Source of the DNA: Brevibacterium antiquum
Lineage (GTDB): Bacteria > Actinomycetota > Actinomycetes > Actinomycetales > Brevibacteriaceae
Length of the DNA stretch: 64,000 nucleotides
Direction of reading: 5' to 3'
Assembly: GCF_016107655.1 (NCBI RefSeq)
Contig: NZ_JABASX010000001.1
Location: 310,001-374,000, forward strand
Below the pieces are notes generated by a model. It was not told the origin of the DNA. It saw only the letters and a program-made list of their open reading frames with translations, and ran no database searches. Positions 38,117 through 47,858 of the stretch are shown one piece after another. Both the position numbers and the translations under genes were made by a program. The first letter of the stretch is position 1. The number at the start of each line of letters is the position of its first letter.

Positions 38117-39475
38117 ATGTCTGACAATGAGAAGAAGCAATCCCCGAATCGGTTCCGTGGGGCCTGGGACGCGTTCCGCAAAGGCCGAGACGATGGCCGA
38201 TCCAAACCTTCTGAGACCGCCTCTCGTGTGCAGGACGTCAGCGCCGAAGATATCGCGCACAGCCGTATCGAAGCCGAAGCTGTTCCCTATGTGGCACCGG
38301 GCCTCAAGCTCGCAGCCGCATGGTCGTGGCGTTCGCTCGTCGTGCTCGTTGCCATCGGCGTCGCATTCTGGTTGCTGGCGAAGATCTCGAGCGTCGTTCT
38401 GCCGGTCCTCATCGCCCTCCTGCTCACGGCCCTCTTGGCGCCGTTCACCAACTGGATGGTGAAGAAGGGGCTGCCCCGCGTCGCCGCCGCTCTCATCGCC
38501 TTCTTAGGGTTCATCGTCGTCGTCTCGGGACTCTTCACCTTGGTCGGGCAGCAGATCTACTCGGGTATGCCAGACCTCGTCGATCAGGTGATCACAGGAT
38601 TCGCCGGCATCAGCGACTGGTTGGCCAGCAGGCCCTTCGGTCTTGATGCTTCCACGGTCTCCGGCTATATCGACGATTCACTCGATGCGGCCACGAACTT
38701 CTTCCAGAACAACAGCTCACAGCTCCTCGGCGGCGCGTGGCAGGCGACGTCATCGGTCGGCACCTTCCTCACCGGGGCCGCGGTGTGCCTGTTCGCGACC
38801 TTCTTCTTCCTCTATGACGGAGAGAAGATCTTCCGCTGGGCCATGCGTCTGCTGCCGCTGCCGGCTCAGCCCATTGCCACCGGAGCTTCGGAGCGTGGCT
38901 GGACCACCCTCGTCCAGTACGTGCGTGTCCAGGTCCTCGTGGCCGGCGTCGACGCCATCGGCATCGGCATCGGTGCGGCGTTCCTCGGGATACCGTTGGT
39001 CATTCCGATGACGGTACTCGTGTTCCTGGCCTCGTTCGTCCCCGTCGTCGGTGCGATCGCCTCGGGCGTCGTAGCGGTGCTGGTGGCCCTGGTCTCAAGC
39101 GGCCCGGTCAGTGCCCTGATCATGCTGGCCGTGGTCCTCGCCGTGCAGCAGATCGAAAGCCAGATCCTGCAGCCGTTCCTCATGGGCAAAGCCGTGTCCG
39201 TCCACCCGTTGGCAGTCATCCTCGCCGTGACCGCCGGTGGCTTCCTGTTCGGCATCGTCGGCGCGCTGTTCGCTGTTCCTCTGGTCGCCGTCCTCAATAC
39301 GGTGGTGACCTACATCGTCCATGCCAAGAACCCGAACAGTGCCTCCGATGGTGAAGGCGATGAGGCCTCAGCCGTCCTCGAGCGGGCAAAGGGCAAGCTC
39401 GATACCGCTGTCCACGAGGCTGCAGTCGAGGAATCTGACGGTGACTCGACGAAGGGCGACAGCCGGACCGACTGA
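38117..39475 (+). CDS. AI-2E family transporter
   Basis: This 452-residue protein has a charged cytoplasmic N-terminus (about 60 residues), then about eight membrane segments of the AI-2E/PerM family: LLAKISSVVLPVLIALLLTALLAPFTNWMVKKGLPRVAAALI, FLASFVPVVGAIASGVVAVLVALV, QIESQILQPFLMGKAVSVHPLAVILAVTAGG and FLFGIVGALFAVPLVAVLNTVVTY. The C-terminus is acidic. Members export AI-2 in some species or act as ion/proton antiporters in others, so the substrate cannot be deduced. A 22-bp terminator hairpin follows. Confidence 0.92.
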   Translation: MSDNEKKQSPNRFRGAWDAFRKGRDDGRSKPSETASRVQDVSAEDIAHSRIEAEAVPYVAPGLKLAAAWSWRSLVVLVAIGVAFWLLAKISSVVLPVLIALLLTALLAPFTNWMVKKGLPRVAAALIAFLGFIVVVSGLFTLVGQQIYSGMPDLVDQVITGFAGISDWLASRPFGLDASTVSGYIDDSLDAATNFFQNNSSQLLGGAWQATSSVGTFLTGAAVCLFATFFFLYDGEKIFRWAMRLLPLPAQPIATGASERGWTTLVQYVRVQVLVAGVDAIGIGIGAAFLGIPLVIPMTVLVFLASFVPVVGAIASGVVAVLVALVSSGPVSALIMLAVVLAVQQIESQILQPFLMGKAVSVHPLAVILAVTAGGFLFGIVGALFAVPLVAVLNTVVTYIVHAKNPNSASDGEGDEASAVLERAKGKLDTAVHEAAVEESDGDSTKGDSRTD

Positions 39476-39499
39476 GCGGGTCCGAGCCAGTTGATCAGG

Positions 39500-39533
39500 A
39501 CAATGAATGAAGCTGCAGCACAATGAATGAAGC
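39500..39533. repeat. Short direct repeat before terminator
   Basis: ACAATGAATGAAGC occurs at 39500-39513 and 39520-39533. The second copy is the beginning of the terminator's left arm, so the duplication may derive from the terminator itself. Confidence 0.75.
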
Positions 39534-39571
39534 AGTGGGCGGGTGATGATCACCCGCCCACTGCTTCATTC
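39525..39571. terminator. Bidirectional terminator between AI-2E gene and greA
   Basis: This is a perfect 22-bp inverted repeat (39525-39546 and 39550-39571; core AGCAGTGGGCGGGTGA) with a 3-base loop TGA in a convergent gap. It is very stable and placed 50 bases after one stop and 35 bases from the other. Confidence 0.88.
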
Positions 39572-39605
39572 TGCTTGGTGGCTGCACCCCGTTCGGGGCC
39601 TTCGA

Positions 39606-40100
39606 TCAGCCGGAGAAAGGCTCGATGCCCTTGACCTCGACCTTGATCTCCTTGCCGTTGGGAGCTTCGTAGGTGGTCTTTCCTCCGACGGCGACACCGA
39701 GCACCGCGGCGCCCAGTGGGGACTTCTCCGAAAACACGTCGATATCCGAATCGCCGGCGATCTCACGGCTGCCCAGCAGGAACCGCATGTCGTTTCCGGC
39801 CACCTTCGCGGTGACGACGGAACCGGGGGATACGGTTTTGCCATCGCTGTCGCTGGATCCGACCTTCGCAGACTGCAGGAGCAGCTCGAGCTGGCGAATG
39901 CGTGCCTCCTGCTTGCCCTGCTCCTCGCGCGCCGCGTGGTAGCCGCCGTTCTCCTTCAAGTCACCCTCGTCGCGGGCGGCTTCGATCTTCTCAGCAATCT
40001 CTGCACGTCCCGGTCCGGAGAGGTGTTCAAGTTCCTGCGACAGGCGGTCGAAGGCTTCCTGAGTCAACCATGTTTCTTCCTGGGTGACATCCTCGGTCAT
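39606..40100 (-). CDS. greA: Transcription elongation factor GreA
   Basis: This is a 164-residue protein from MTEDVTQEETWLTQ, with GAAGGAGAAG upstream (a longer frame to 40127 is unlikely). The N-terminal coiled coil (about 10-80) carries the acidic tip region DEGDLKENGGYHAAREEQ, and the C-terminal FKBP-like domain ends VKGIEPFSG. GreA stimulates transcript cleavage by backtracked RNA polymerase. The neighbours DUF4307 and mca are the usual actinobacterial context. Confidence 0.96.
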   Translation of the reverse strand: MTEDVTQEETWLTQEAFDRLSQELEHLSGPGRAEIAEKIEAARDEGDLKENGGYHAAREEQGKQEARIRQLELLLQSAKVGSSDSDGKTVSPGSVVTAKVAGNDMRFLLGSREIAGDSDIDVFSEKSPLGAAVLGVAVGGKTTYEAPNGKEIKVEVKGIEPFSG

Positions 40101-40148
40101 GACTTCTCCTTCTTCGGTTCGGTGCACTGACAGGCGCGTCAGGCAACG

Positions 40149-40174
40149 AAAAACCGGGCGTTGGGTACGCCCGG
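40149..40174 (-). terminator. Rho-independent terminator of the DUF4307 gene
   Basis: On the minus strand, CCGGGCG-TACCCAA-CGCCCGG is followed at once by TTTTT. It is a 7-bp GC stem with a T-run, the only textbook intrinsic terminator I saw, lying between the DUF4307 gene and greA. Confidence 0.82.
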
Positions 40175-40313
40175 ATGTTGAATGAAACTACAGTCTAACG
40201 CATCTGCACGCGAAAACGATGATCTCCGTCACGCGCTCTTACACCTGTTGTGGGCCTTGTGGGCGTGACGAATGCGAGGCGTATCGTGCCCCACGGCAAG
40301 CGTGCAGAAGCTG

Positions 40314-40739
40314 CTATTCGAACCAGCAGGCGTCGGCGTGTCCGGACGACGCGAACTGTGTCGTGGCCAGATCGACGTCCATCTGTCTGGGCGAGTTGGG
40401 GTCGGCGGCGGGATCGGCCGGGAGAGTGATCTCGGTGAAGCCGACGATGGCCTCATTTTCGTTCGTCGCCTGCACGATGCAGTGAACATCCCGATCCTGA
40501 TCAGGAAATATTGCCACTGTGACCTGTGTTAAGGAAGAGTCGACAACTGAATAGTCGAGTGTCTTGGGGGTCGTGGGATTGGTCTGTGGACGAAATGCCA
40601 CAAACGCAATCGCGATGATCAAGGCAGAGACGATGACGACGGCGATGATCTTGGCTGTTTTTCCGAGATGCCGTTTGGGCTCGCGGACACGGCCGTATCG
40701 ATCATCATGCAGTGGCTTTTCCACTGTTACCTCAGTCAT
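40314..40739 (-). CDS. DUF4307 membrane protein
   Basis: This is a 141-residue protein from MTEVTVEKPLHDDRYGR, with GAGGA upstream; an ATG 12 bases earlier is possible. A basic N-terminus and one membrane segment (about 30-50, IIAVVIVSALIIAIAFVAF) precede a beta-rich extracytoplasmic domain with two cysteines (RDVHCIVQA and ADACWFE). DUF4307 genes sit between greA and mca in many actinobacteria. The function is unknown. Confidence 0.88.
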   Translation of the reverse strand: MTEVTVEKPLHDDRYGRVREPKRHLGKTAKIIAVVIVSALIIAIAFVAFRPQTNPTTPKTLDYSVVDSSLTQVTVAIFPDQDRDVHCIVQATNENEAIVGFTEITLPADPAADPNSPRQMDVDLATTQFASSGHADACWFE

Positions 40740-40863
40740 TGAATTCCTCATCTACGAACATTGCGCACTAATCTAGAGTAGTCGATCCGTCTCCCGCGAT
40801 CATTTCAGCCATTGCGCAGGAAACGGAACGTCACCAGGCTGAATCGAAAGGGACACACCAAAC

Positions 40864-41856
40864 ATGACTTCGCTTCCGTACCATGGACTGCGTCTGCTGA
40901 CGGTTCATGCTCATCCTGACGACGAATCCTCGAAAGGTGCGGCCACGAGTGCGAAGTACGCGGCACTCGGAGCTCGAGTCCTCATCGCCAGCATGACCGG
41001 TGGTGAAGCCGGCGACATCCTCAACCCTGCACTGCTGCAGAGCCCGAAGGCCAGCCGCGATATCGCAGGCCTGCGTCGCGAGGAGATGGCCACGGCCGCA
41101 GCGGCTCTGGGCGCCGAGCATGTGTGGGTCGGACACGTCGACTCGGGACTGCCCGATGGTGACTTCGACAACCAGACGCCTCCCGGCTGCTTCTACCGAG
41201 TCCCCGACGAGGTGGCCATGCTGCCCCTGGTGCACATCATCCGCAGCTTCCGCCCTCAGGTTGTGACGACCTACGACGAGCTGGGCGGGTACCCTCACCC
41301 CGATCACATCAAGAACCACGCCGTGACGATGGCGGCCGTGGCGGCCGCAGCCGACCCGGACAAGAACCCGGAACTCGGCGAGCCCTGGCAGGTTGAGAAG
41401 GTCTACTTCAATCAGGACCTGTCCGCGAAGAAGTGGGTGACCATCCACGAGAAGATGACCGAAGCTGGTCTCGAGTCGCCCTTCGCCGACCACATCGAGG
41501 ACTTCAAGAAGCGCGATGCCCAGCGGGTCAACTGGCTGAGCACGACTATCGACTGCGCAGAGTTCTTCCCCTCACGTGATCGTGCACTTCTCTCCCACGC
41601 CACACAGATCGACCCGGAGGGCGGGTTCTTCTCCGCCTCGCGCAAAGCCGCGCGGACGTACTGGCCCACGGAGGAGTTCGAGCTCGCCATCGACAACACC
41701 GGTCGCACGGCTCTGACTCCCGGCGTCGATTTCCAAGAGACTGATCTCTTCGCCTCGGTGACCATGGATGACGGTCGCAAGGTGCCCGCAGAGGGCATGC
41801 TGCCGGCATCACCAGACGAAGATGACTACGACGAAACGACAGGTGAGAGTGCATGA
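40864..41856 (+). CDS. mca: Mycothiol S-conjugate amidase
   Basis: This is a 330-residue zinc amidase of the PIG-L/LmbE family. The zinc motif is HAHPDDE (15-21) and the third ligand lies in GGYPHPDHIKNH. The segment length and LREEM/GHVDSGLP features fit Mca better than MshB. Mca cleaves mycothiol-toxin conjugates to mercapturates, which are then exported. It shows that the organism makes mycothiol, an actinobacterial marker. The stop overlaps the next gene by 4 bases. Confidence 0.95.
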   Translation: MTSLPYHGLRLLTVHAHPDDESSKGAATSAKYAALGARVLIASMTGGEAGDILNPALLQSPKASRDIAGLRREEMATAAAALGAEHVWVGHVDSGLPDGDFDNQTPPGCFYRVPDEVAMLPLVHIIRSFRPQVVTTYDELGGYPHPDHIKNHAVTMAAVAAAADPDKNPELGEPWQVEKVYFNQDLSAKKWVTIHEKMTEAGLESPFADHIEDFKKRDAQRVNWLSTTIDCAEFFPSRDRALLSHATQIDPEGGFFSASRKAARTYWPTEEFELAIDNTGRTALTPGVDFQETDLFASVTMDDGRKVPAEGMLPASPDEDDYDETTGESA

Positions 41857-42173
41857 TTCTGGCTGCAGCACAGGACGCGACCCCCAGCGGAGGTCCCGAT
41901 CCCGACCTGGTGACTCCCGGCACGATCGGCTTCGTGTCGACTTTGGTGATCGTCATCGTCGTGATCTTCCTCATTCGCGACGCGCTCAAACGAGTTCGTC
42001 GTGTACGTGCTCGCGCACATGCCGACGATGCGTATCCGATCCCGATGCGCAAGCACGCCGTGCCCAACCAGTCAAAGCTCTCCGGCGAGTCTGCGCCGGT
42101 CGCGGGTGAGAAGTCATCGACGGCCGAGGCCGAGAATTCGGAGACTGAGCACGGCGACGCCGGGCAGGGCTAA
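41853..42173 (+). CDS. Small single-pass membrane protein
   Basis: The protein has 106 residues: a short N-terminus, one membrane segment (about 23-42, TIGFVSTLVIVIVVIFLIRDA), then a basic stretch (LKRVRRVRARAHADDAYPIPMRKHA) and a disordered tail. It overlaps the mca stop (ATGA). Similar small proteins follow mca in related genera. The function is unknown; an accessory of Mca is only a guess from coupling. Confidence 0.78.
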   Translation: MILAAAQDATPSGGPDPDLVTPGTIGFVSTLVIVIVVIFLIRDALKRVRRVRARAHADDAYPIPMRKHAVPNQSKLSGESAPVAGEKSSTAEAENSETEHGDAGQG

Positions 42174-42256
42174 CCAGAGCAGCGCGTCGAGCAGCACAAG
42201 CCCTTCAGCTGAGTACGAGCCCAGCCGCGTCACTGACCTAACGGGTCAATACACAC

Positions 42257-43042
42257 CTAGTAGGCGGCCACCGCGGCGACAAGGAGTGCGGCAAGATGGC
42301 AGCCATAGCCGGCGACCGTGAGAATGTGGAAGATCTCGTGGAAGCCGAGCCATTTCGGTGAGGGATTGGGCTTTTTGATTCCGTAGATCACGGCCCCGAC
42401 GACATAGCAGACTCCGCCTGCCACGACGAGGATTCCCACCGCAGGATTGCTCGCCCAGATCTGGGGAATGTAGCCGACTCCGGCGACGCCGAAGCCCACG
42501 TAGATGGGAACGAAGAGCCACCTCGGCGCCGTTGTGAAGATGGTCCTGAAGGCCGCCCCCAGAATGGCTGCGCCCCAGAGGACGGACAGGAGCAGGATCG
42601 TCTGGTCTGTCCGCAGGGTCAGCACCGCCAGGGGCGTATAGGTGCCCGCGGTGATGAGGAAGATGTTCGCATGGTCGAGTCGGCGCAGGATCAGTCGAGC
42701 TCGAGTGCGCCACCGTCCCCGGTGGTAGACGGCGGAGGTTCCGAAGAGCAGCATCCCGGTGATGGCGAAGATGGAAGCCGCGATCCGTGACTCGATGGTG
42801 GGGGAGATGATGACCAGAGCCAGGCCGCCGACCATCGCCAAAGGAAAGGCCGCTGCGTGGAACCAGCCACGCAGCTTGGGTTTGACCTGACCGGCCAATT
42901 TGTCCAACTCACGCCGGAGAGCGGACCGTCGGCGGGCAATGCGCACAGGGTAGCCGGACCGCGTCTTCGCTGAGGGTGTGGAGTCGACTGACCTCTGACC
43001 TTCGGAGCCCGGTGACGATGGTTCAGTGACTGGAGCGTTCAT
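42257..43042 (-). CDS. trhA: Hemolysin III / PAQR-family membrane protein
   Basis: This is a 261-residue protein with seven membrane segments. The PAQR metal-site motifs are visible: GTSAVYHRG (His after segment 2) and HEIFHILTVAGYGCH near the C-terminus. The E. coli and Bacillus relatives (TrhA, YqfA) influence membrane energetics and fluidity; hemolysis is not a general activity. It is divergent from uppS across 137 bases, a common actinobacterial arrangement. Confidence 0.92.
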   Translation of the reverse strand: MNAPVTEPSSPGSEGQRSVDSTPSAKTRSGYPVRIARRRSALRRELDKLAGQVKPKLRGWFHAAAFPLAMVGGLALVIISPTIESRIAASIFAITGMLLFGTSAVYHRGRWRTRARLILRRLDHANIFLITAGTYTPLAVLTLRTDQTILLLSVLWGAAILGAAFRTIFTTAPRWLFVPIYVGFGVAGVGYIPQIWASNPAVGILVVAGGVCYVVGAVIYGIKKPNPSPKWLGFHEIFHILTVAGYGCHLAALLVAAVAAY

Positions 43043-43179
43043 GGTTCCAGGATATCGACCTCAGCTGAGGGATCGTGCAACGGCATCCTCGGCGGAGTCG
43101 CCGACGGCGCGAGGCCGTTCGGGATAGTACTGTGTAAGGTGGTCGAACCGACCGGACATCGAGTGTGAAAGAGGACAGT

Positions 43180-43941
43180 GTGGCGCGACCGGTGAGCCTG
43201 CTCTACCGTCTCTATGAGCGGCGGCTCCTGCGCGAGCTGGACAAATCTGTACCTGTGCCCAGGCACGTCGGTGTCATCACCGACGGCAATAGGCGCTGGG
43301 CGAAGGAATTCGGTGCCACCACCGCCGACGGGCACCGGGCTGGGGCAGAGAAGATCGTCGAGTTCCTCGGCTGGTGCGACGAGATCGACGTCGATATCGT
43401 CACGCTCTACGTCCTGTCCAAGGAGAACCTCGCCAGATCCGCCGAGGAGGTCGAGGTCCTCATCGAGATCATCTCTGATCTGGTCGAGAAGATCGCAGCC
43501 CTCAAAGGCGTGCGGGTGCAGTTGGTCGGGGACCTGGAGATCCTGCCACCTGGCCTGCGGGCACGTTTGGAGGCGGTCACCTCGGCGGGGGACTGCCAGA
43601 TGCGCGTCAACGTCGCCGTCGGCTACGGAGGACGGCAGGAGATCGTCAACGCGGTGAAGTCCCTGCTGCGACTGCGCACGGATGAGGGTACAGATCTGGA
43701 GACGATCATCTCCGAACTCTCCCCGCAGCAGATCAGCGAACATCTCTACACCAAGGGGCAGCCGGACCCTGACCTCATCATCCGTTCCTCCGGTGAGCAG
43801 CGCCTGTCCGGGTTCCTCATGTGGCAGAGCGCCTACTCGGAGTTCTATTTCTGCGAAGCGTACTGGCCCGACTTCCGTCGCACCGACTTCCTGCGTGCGG
43901 TCCGCGACTACGGACTGCGCCAGCGCCGCTTCGGAAAATAG
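43180..43941 (+). CDS. uppS: Cis-prenyl transferase (UPP-synthase family)
   Basis: I prefer the GTG at 43180 (253 residues); a GTG at 43165 would add five. GVITDGNRRWAKE carries the catalytic Asp35 and structural Arg/Trp residues; note TDGN for the usual MDGN. LYVLSKENLARS, VAVGYGGRQEIVNAVK and DPDLIIRSSGEQRLSGFLMWQSAYSEFYF are the other family blocks. It elongates allylic diphosphates with IPP to Z-polyprenyl diphosphates, the lipid carriers for cell wall. The TDGN variant and sequence resemble the short-chain mycobacterial Z-FPP type, so chain length is uncertain. Confidence 0.92.
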   Translation: MARPVSLLYRLYERRLLRELDKSVPVPRHVGVITDGNRRWAKEFGATTADGHRAGAEKIVEFLGWCDEIDVDIVTLYVLSKENLARSAEEVEVLIEIISDLVEKIAALKGVRVQLVGDLEILPPGLRARLEAVTSAGDCQMRVNVAVGYGGRQEIVNAVKSLLRLRTDEGTDLETIISELSPQQISEHLYTKGQPDPDLIIRSSGEQRLSGFLMWQSAYSEFYFCEAYWPDFRRTDFLRAVRDYGLRQRRFGK

Positions 43942-44119
43942 GTCTCGGGCTCACCTCGGTTCATACGAAGTTCACGCCCACGACTCTCCCGAACACGCGT
44001 GCCGTCACTCAGTCGGCATCGATTCGGGGATAGGTTGGCAGTAGTTGGTCGACACCAACCCGAGATCAGGGGGATGTCAAGACTCGGATCTCGGCGGTAC
44101 TCACGCCACAGGGGTCCTC

Positions 44120-45427
44120 ATGACCGCACATACCCACACTTACGTTCTCGACACCTCGGTGCTGCTCTCCGATCCGGGGGCACTGTTGAGATTCGCAGAA
44201 CACCATCTCGTCATTCCGCTTGTCGTCGTCTCCGAGCTGGAAGCCAAACGCAACCATCCGGAACTCGGTTTCACCGCCCGCAAGGCACTGCACATCCTCG
44301 ATGACTTCCGTTCCGAATTCGACCGGCTCGATGAGCCGATCCCTGTCGGTGATGCCGGCGGCACATTGCGAGTCGAACTCAATCACGTCGATGCATCGAC
44401 GATGCCGATCGGCTTCGATCGTTCGGAGAACGACACTCGCATCCTCGCCGTGGCCCGGAATCTGGCGGCTGAAGGCCAGGACGTCATCGTGGTCACGAAG
44501 GACGTGCCGATGCGCGTGAAGGCTTCGGCCCTCGGGCTGCACGCCGAGGAGTATCTGGCAGAGCTGGCCACCGATTCCGGGTTCACGGGGATGAGTGAAC
44601 TGTCACTCGACGAGGCCGAGATGTCGCAGTTCTACGAAGAAGGGTGGGCCACCACCCAGGCGGTCTCCGATGAGGTCGTCAACACCGGCGTCGTCATCAC
44701 CTCACCACGTGGTTCCGCACTCGGTCGTGTCCGCTCGGGCAAGCGGGTGTCGCTGGTGCGCGGTGATCGTGACATCTTCGGTGTCCATGGCCGCTCCGCC
44801 GAGCAGCGAGTAGCCATCGACATGCTCCTCGACGATGCGCTGGGAATCGTGTCCTTGGGAGGTCGAGCCGGAACGGGGAAGTCCGCACTCGCCCTCATGG
44901 CCGGCCTGCAGAAGGTCCTCGAGGAAGGCAAGCATTCGAAGATCATGGTCTTCCGCCCGATCTATGCCGTAGGCGGCCAGAGCCTCGGGTTCCTCCCCGG
45001 CAGCGAGGGCGAGAAGATGAACCCGTGGGCAGAAGCGGTCTTCGACACACTTGGGGCTCTGGTCAGTAAGAACGTCATTGAAGAGGTGATGAACCGTGAC
45101 TTGCTCGAGGTTCTTCCACTCACCCACATTCGCGGCCGGTCCTTGCATGATGCGTTCGTCATCGTCGACGAGGCACAGTCGCTGGAACGCAATGTGCTGC
45201 TGACCGTGCTCTCACGCATCGGTATGAATTCGAAGGTGGTGCTGACCCACGATGTGGCTCAGCGAGACAATCTTCGAGTGGGTCGACATGACGGCGTCGC
45301 CGCAGTGATCGAGAAGCTCAAGGGCCATGACCTCTTCGCCCACGTCACCCTGACCAGGTCGGAGCGCTCCGAGATCGCAGCCCTGGTCACCGATGTGCTC
45401 GAGGAGTTCGATCCCTTCCGCTCCTAG
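44120..45427 (+). CDS. phoH2: PIN-PhoH fusion protein (PhoH2)
   Basis: This 435-residue protein starts at [16 protein letters not shown]; the longer frame from 44045 lacks support. An N-terminal PIN nuclease domain (about 1-140) has catalytic acidics including D11. A PhoH ATPase domain follows, with Walker A GRAGTGKS (about 248-255) and Walker [13 protein letters not shown] (about 343-354). Characterised PhoH2 proteins unwind and cleave RNA. In mycobacteria phoH2 carries an upstream antitoxin-like ORF; none is obvious here in the 178-base upstream gap. Confidence 0.94.
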   Translation: MTAHTHTYVLDTSVLLSDPGALLRFAEHHLVIPLVVVSELEAKRNHPELGFTARKALHILDDFRSEFDRLDEPIPVGDAGGTLRVELNHVDASTMPIGFDRSENDTRILAVARNLAAEGQDVIVVTKDVPMRVKASALGLHAEEYLAELATDSGFTGMSELSLDEAEMSQFYEEGWATTQAVSDEVVNTGVVITSPRGSALGRVRSGKRVSLVRGDRDIFGVHGRSAEQRVAIDMLLDDALGIVSLGGRAGTGKSALALMAGLQKVLEEGKHSKIMVFRPIYAVGGQSLGFLPGSEGEKMNPWAEAVFDTLGALVSKNVIEEVMNRDLLEVLPLTHIRGRSLHDAFVIVDEAQSLERNVLLTVLSRIGMNSKVVLTHDVAQRDNLRVGRHDGVAAVIEKLKGHDLFAHVTLTRSERSEIAALVTDVLEEFDPFRS

Positions 45428-45575
45428 ACTGCGCAGCGCGCCGCACGCACCGGCGACTCGAGAGGCGACGACGCCGTCGATAGCCGACTTCAGCGTCGAT
45501 GGGCGACCGTGGCCTTGAGGGGCGAGTTCAGGGAGTCTGCTCTCGACGCTGCGGTGTGCGCTCGATGAGGTGAAC

Positions 45576-45624
45576 GCAAGGGGCCGGTTGCCAGGATGTG
45601 ATGTCCTGGCAACCGGCCCCTTGC
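45576..45624. terminator. Bidirectional terminator between phoH2 and fumC
   Basis: This is a perfect 21-bp inverted repeat (45576-45596 and 45604-45624; core GGGGCCGGTTGCCAGGA) with a 7-base loop TGTGATG. It lies 149 bases after phoH2 and 44 bases from the fumC stop; the rest of this 241-base gap shows nothing else. Confidence 0.88.
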
Positions 45625-45668
45625 TGAGCGACGTATCTGCTGTGTGGCCTACTCGCAGTCTGTGTGAC

Positions 45669-47072
45669 TTACTTGTAGTCGCCGATCATCGTGGTGACAT
45701 CGAGTGCCTTGTCGAGGTCAGCCTCGGTGATGGAGCCGTCGGAGACGAAGCCGAGATCCATGGTGGCTTCCTTGACCGTCATCTTGTTGGCCACGGCGTG
45801 CTTGGCGATCTTCGCCGCCGATTCGTAGCCGATGACCTTATTCAGCGGAGTCACGATGGAGGGGCTCGCCTCGGCGAGGAAGCGGGCGCGTTCCTCATTG
45901 GCCTGGAGCCCGTCGATCATCTTCTCGGCCATCACGGTCGAGGAGTTCGCGAGCAGCCGAATGGATTCGAGCAGGTTTGACGCCATGACAGGAATGCCGA
46001 CGTTGAGCTCGAAGGCGCCATTTGTCGACGACAGCGCAACGGTGGTGTCGTTGCCGATGACCTGGGCTGCGACCTGGATGGTGGCTTCGCAGATGACAGG
46101 GTTGACCTTGCCGGGCATGATCGAGGAACCGGGCTGCAGGTCGGGGATGGCGATCTCGCCGAGGCCGGTGTTCGGTCCCGATCCCATCCACCGCAGATCG
46201 TTGCAGATCTTCATGTAGCCGTAGGCGATCGTGCGCAGCTGGCCCGAGGCTTCGATGAGTCCGTCGCGGTTGGCCTGAGCCTCGAAGTGGTTGCGTGCTT
46301 CCGTGATGGGAAGTCCGGTCTCTTCGGCGAGGATCTCGACGACGCGTGCGGAGAACCCGGCAGGGGTGTTGATGCCGGTGCCGACGGCAGTTCCGCCCTG
46401 AGGAACCTCGGCCACTCGTGGCAGTGACGCCTCGATGCGCTCGATTCCGTAGCGGACCTGGGCAGCATAGCCGCCGAATTCCTGCCCCAGCGTCACCGGG
46501 GTGGCATCCATAAGGTGGGTGCGGCCCGACTTGACTACCTGAGCGAATTCCTTCGCCTTCTTCTCCAGCGAGGTCGCCAAGGTCTCCATAGCCGGGATCA
46601 GCGAGTTGACCAGTGCCTGGGTCACGGCGACGTGCACCGAGGTGGGGAACACGTCGTTCGAGGACTGCGAAGCGTTGACGTGGTCATTGGGGTGAACGTC
46701 GATGTCCTGGGACTCGAGAGCCTTCGTCGCCAGGGAGGCAAGAACTTCGTTGGTGTTCATGTTCGACGATGTTCCCGAACCGGTCTGGAACACGTCGATG
46801 GGGAAGTGGGCGTCGTATTCGCCGGCGATGACCGCCTCGGCGGCCTTCTGGATGGCTCCGGCCCGGTCAGCATCGAGGACTCCGAGTTCCAGGTTGGCCT
46901 TCGCGGCTGCCTTCTTCACCTGGGCCAAAGCGGCGATGTGCGCCGATTCCAGGGTCTTGCCGGAGATCGGGAAGTTCTGCACGGCGCGCTGTGTCTGTGC
47001 GCTGTACAGGGCATCTTTGGGAACTTTCACTTCTCCCATGGTGTCGTGTTCGATGCGAAATTCTTCGCTCAT
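45669..47072 (-). CDS. fumC: Class II fumarate hydratase
   Basis: This is a 467-residue protein from [15 protein letters not shown], with AAAGGA upstream; the open frame reaches 47210 but the family N-terminus fits 47072. [24 protein letters not shown] and the fumarase/aspartase signature [11 protein letters not shown] (about 314-324) are present. It converts fumarate and malate in the TCA cycle and is oxygen-stable because it has no iron-sulfur cluster. Carbonic anhydrase and glpX genes upstream on the same strand match other actinobacteria. Confidence 0.96.
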   Translation of the reverse strand: MSEEFRIEHDTMGEVKVPKDALYSAQTQRAVQNFPISGKTLESAHIAALAQVKKAAAKANLELGVLDADRAGAIQKAAEAVIAGEYDAHFPIDVFQTGSGTSSNMNTNEVLASLATKALESQDIDVHPNDHVNASQSSNDVFPTSVHVAVTQALVNSLIPAMETLATSLEKKAKEFAQVVKSGRTHLMDATPVTLGQEFGGYAAQVRYGIERIEASLPRVAEVPQGGTAVGTGINTPAGFSARVVEILAEETGLPITEARNHFEAQANRDGLIEASGQLRTIAYGYMKICNDLRWMGSGPNTGLGEIAIPDLQPGSSIMPGKVNPVICEATIQVAAQVIGNDTTVALSSTNGAFELNVGIPVMASNLLESIRLLANSSTVMAEKMIDGLQANEERARFLAEASPSIVTPLNKVIGYESAAKIAKHAVANKMTVKEATMDLGFVSDGSITEADLDKALDVTTMIGDYK

Positions 47073-47139
47073 AGTTGTCCTTTCCGACAAGGTGTCTGGG
47101 CTGTTCGTCATTGTTAGTCGGCCGCAGATGCGGCCGTGG

Positions 47140-47766
47140 TCAAGCGAAGTGGGTCGAGACCGCGTCTTCGTCACCGCCGTGCTGCGCGACGACCGTTGTG
47201 CGACCGTCATGCAGCTGGTAGGTCAGGCCGACGATGATGAGGCGACCTTCTTCGACTGCGCGGGAGATGATGGCAGAGAGCTGCATAATCTTCTCGACGG
47301 TGTCCATGGTGTTCTGCGCGACCGTCTCATTGACGGTTGTGCGGTTGTGTTTGCGTGCCCTGGCCACTGTGGGCAGGATCCGGGCTACGACGTCGGAGAT
47401 GAACCCGGGGGGAGTCTCTCCGGAGTCGTAGGAGTTGTACGCCGCCGTCACCGCGCCGCAATTGTCGTGACCGAGCACGACAAGAAGGGGAGTGCCGAGA
47501 ATTTCGACCCCATACTCGAGGGAGCCGAGGGTCACGGGATCGACGACCTGTCCGGCATTGCGCACGACGAACATGTCGCCGAGGCCGACGTCGAAGATCA
47601 TCTCTGCTGCGACTCGAGAATCCGAACAGCCGAAGAGGGTGACGAAGGGCATCTGGTTGTTCGACAGTGCCTCACGCCGAGCGGTGTCCTGATTGGGGTG
47701 CTGCGGGACATCATCGACGAAGCGACGGTTGCCTTCGAGCAGACGGTTCCATGCCTCGTTCGGCAT
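47140..47766 (-). CDS. Beta-class carbonic anhydrase
   Basis: This is a 208-residue enzyme with the zinc ligands and active-site dyad of beta-carbonic anhydrases: C47, D49 and R51 in GCSDSRV, then H100 and C103 in LGHDNCGAV. It hydrates CO2 to bicarbonate, feeding carboxylases. It stands between fumC and glpX on the same strand. A gamma-class family protein is also encoded in this window, and all expected catalytic residues are present only in this one. Confidence 0.95.
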   Translation of the reverse strand: MPNEAWNRLLEGNRRFVDDVPQHPNQDTARREALSNNQMPFVTLFGCSDSRVAAEMIFDVGLGDMFVVRNAGQVVDPVTLGSLEYGVEILGTPLLVVLGHDNCGAVTAAYNSYDSGETPPGFISDVVARILPTVARARKHNRTTVNETVAQNTMDTVEKIMQLSAIISRAVEEGRLIIVGLTYQLHDGRTTVVAQHGGDEDAVSTHFA

Positions 47767-47858
47767 CAGAGAGATCCTAACTTCCGGTTGTCAGGCCAGG
47801 GGGCGAATCGGTGGTGTCCGAATTCGACAGTGACCGGGGTGGATATCAGAGGGTGGGC

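Noticed and set aside
39543..40130. 195-codon plus-strand frame across greA
   Set aside because: Antisense shadow; greA has a good ribosome-binding site and complete domains.
40300..40330. TTCGAACC motif suggestive of a tRNA T-arm
   Set aside because: The flanking bases do not fold into a cloverleaf and the segment is the 3' end of the DUF4307 coding sequence.
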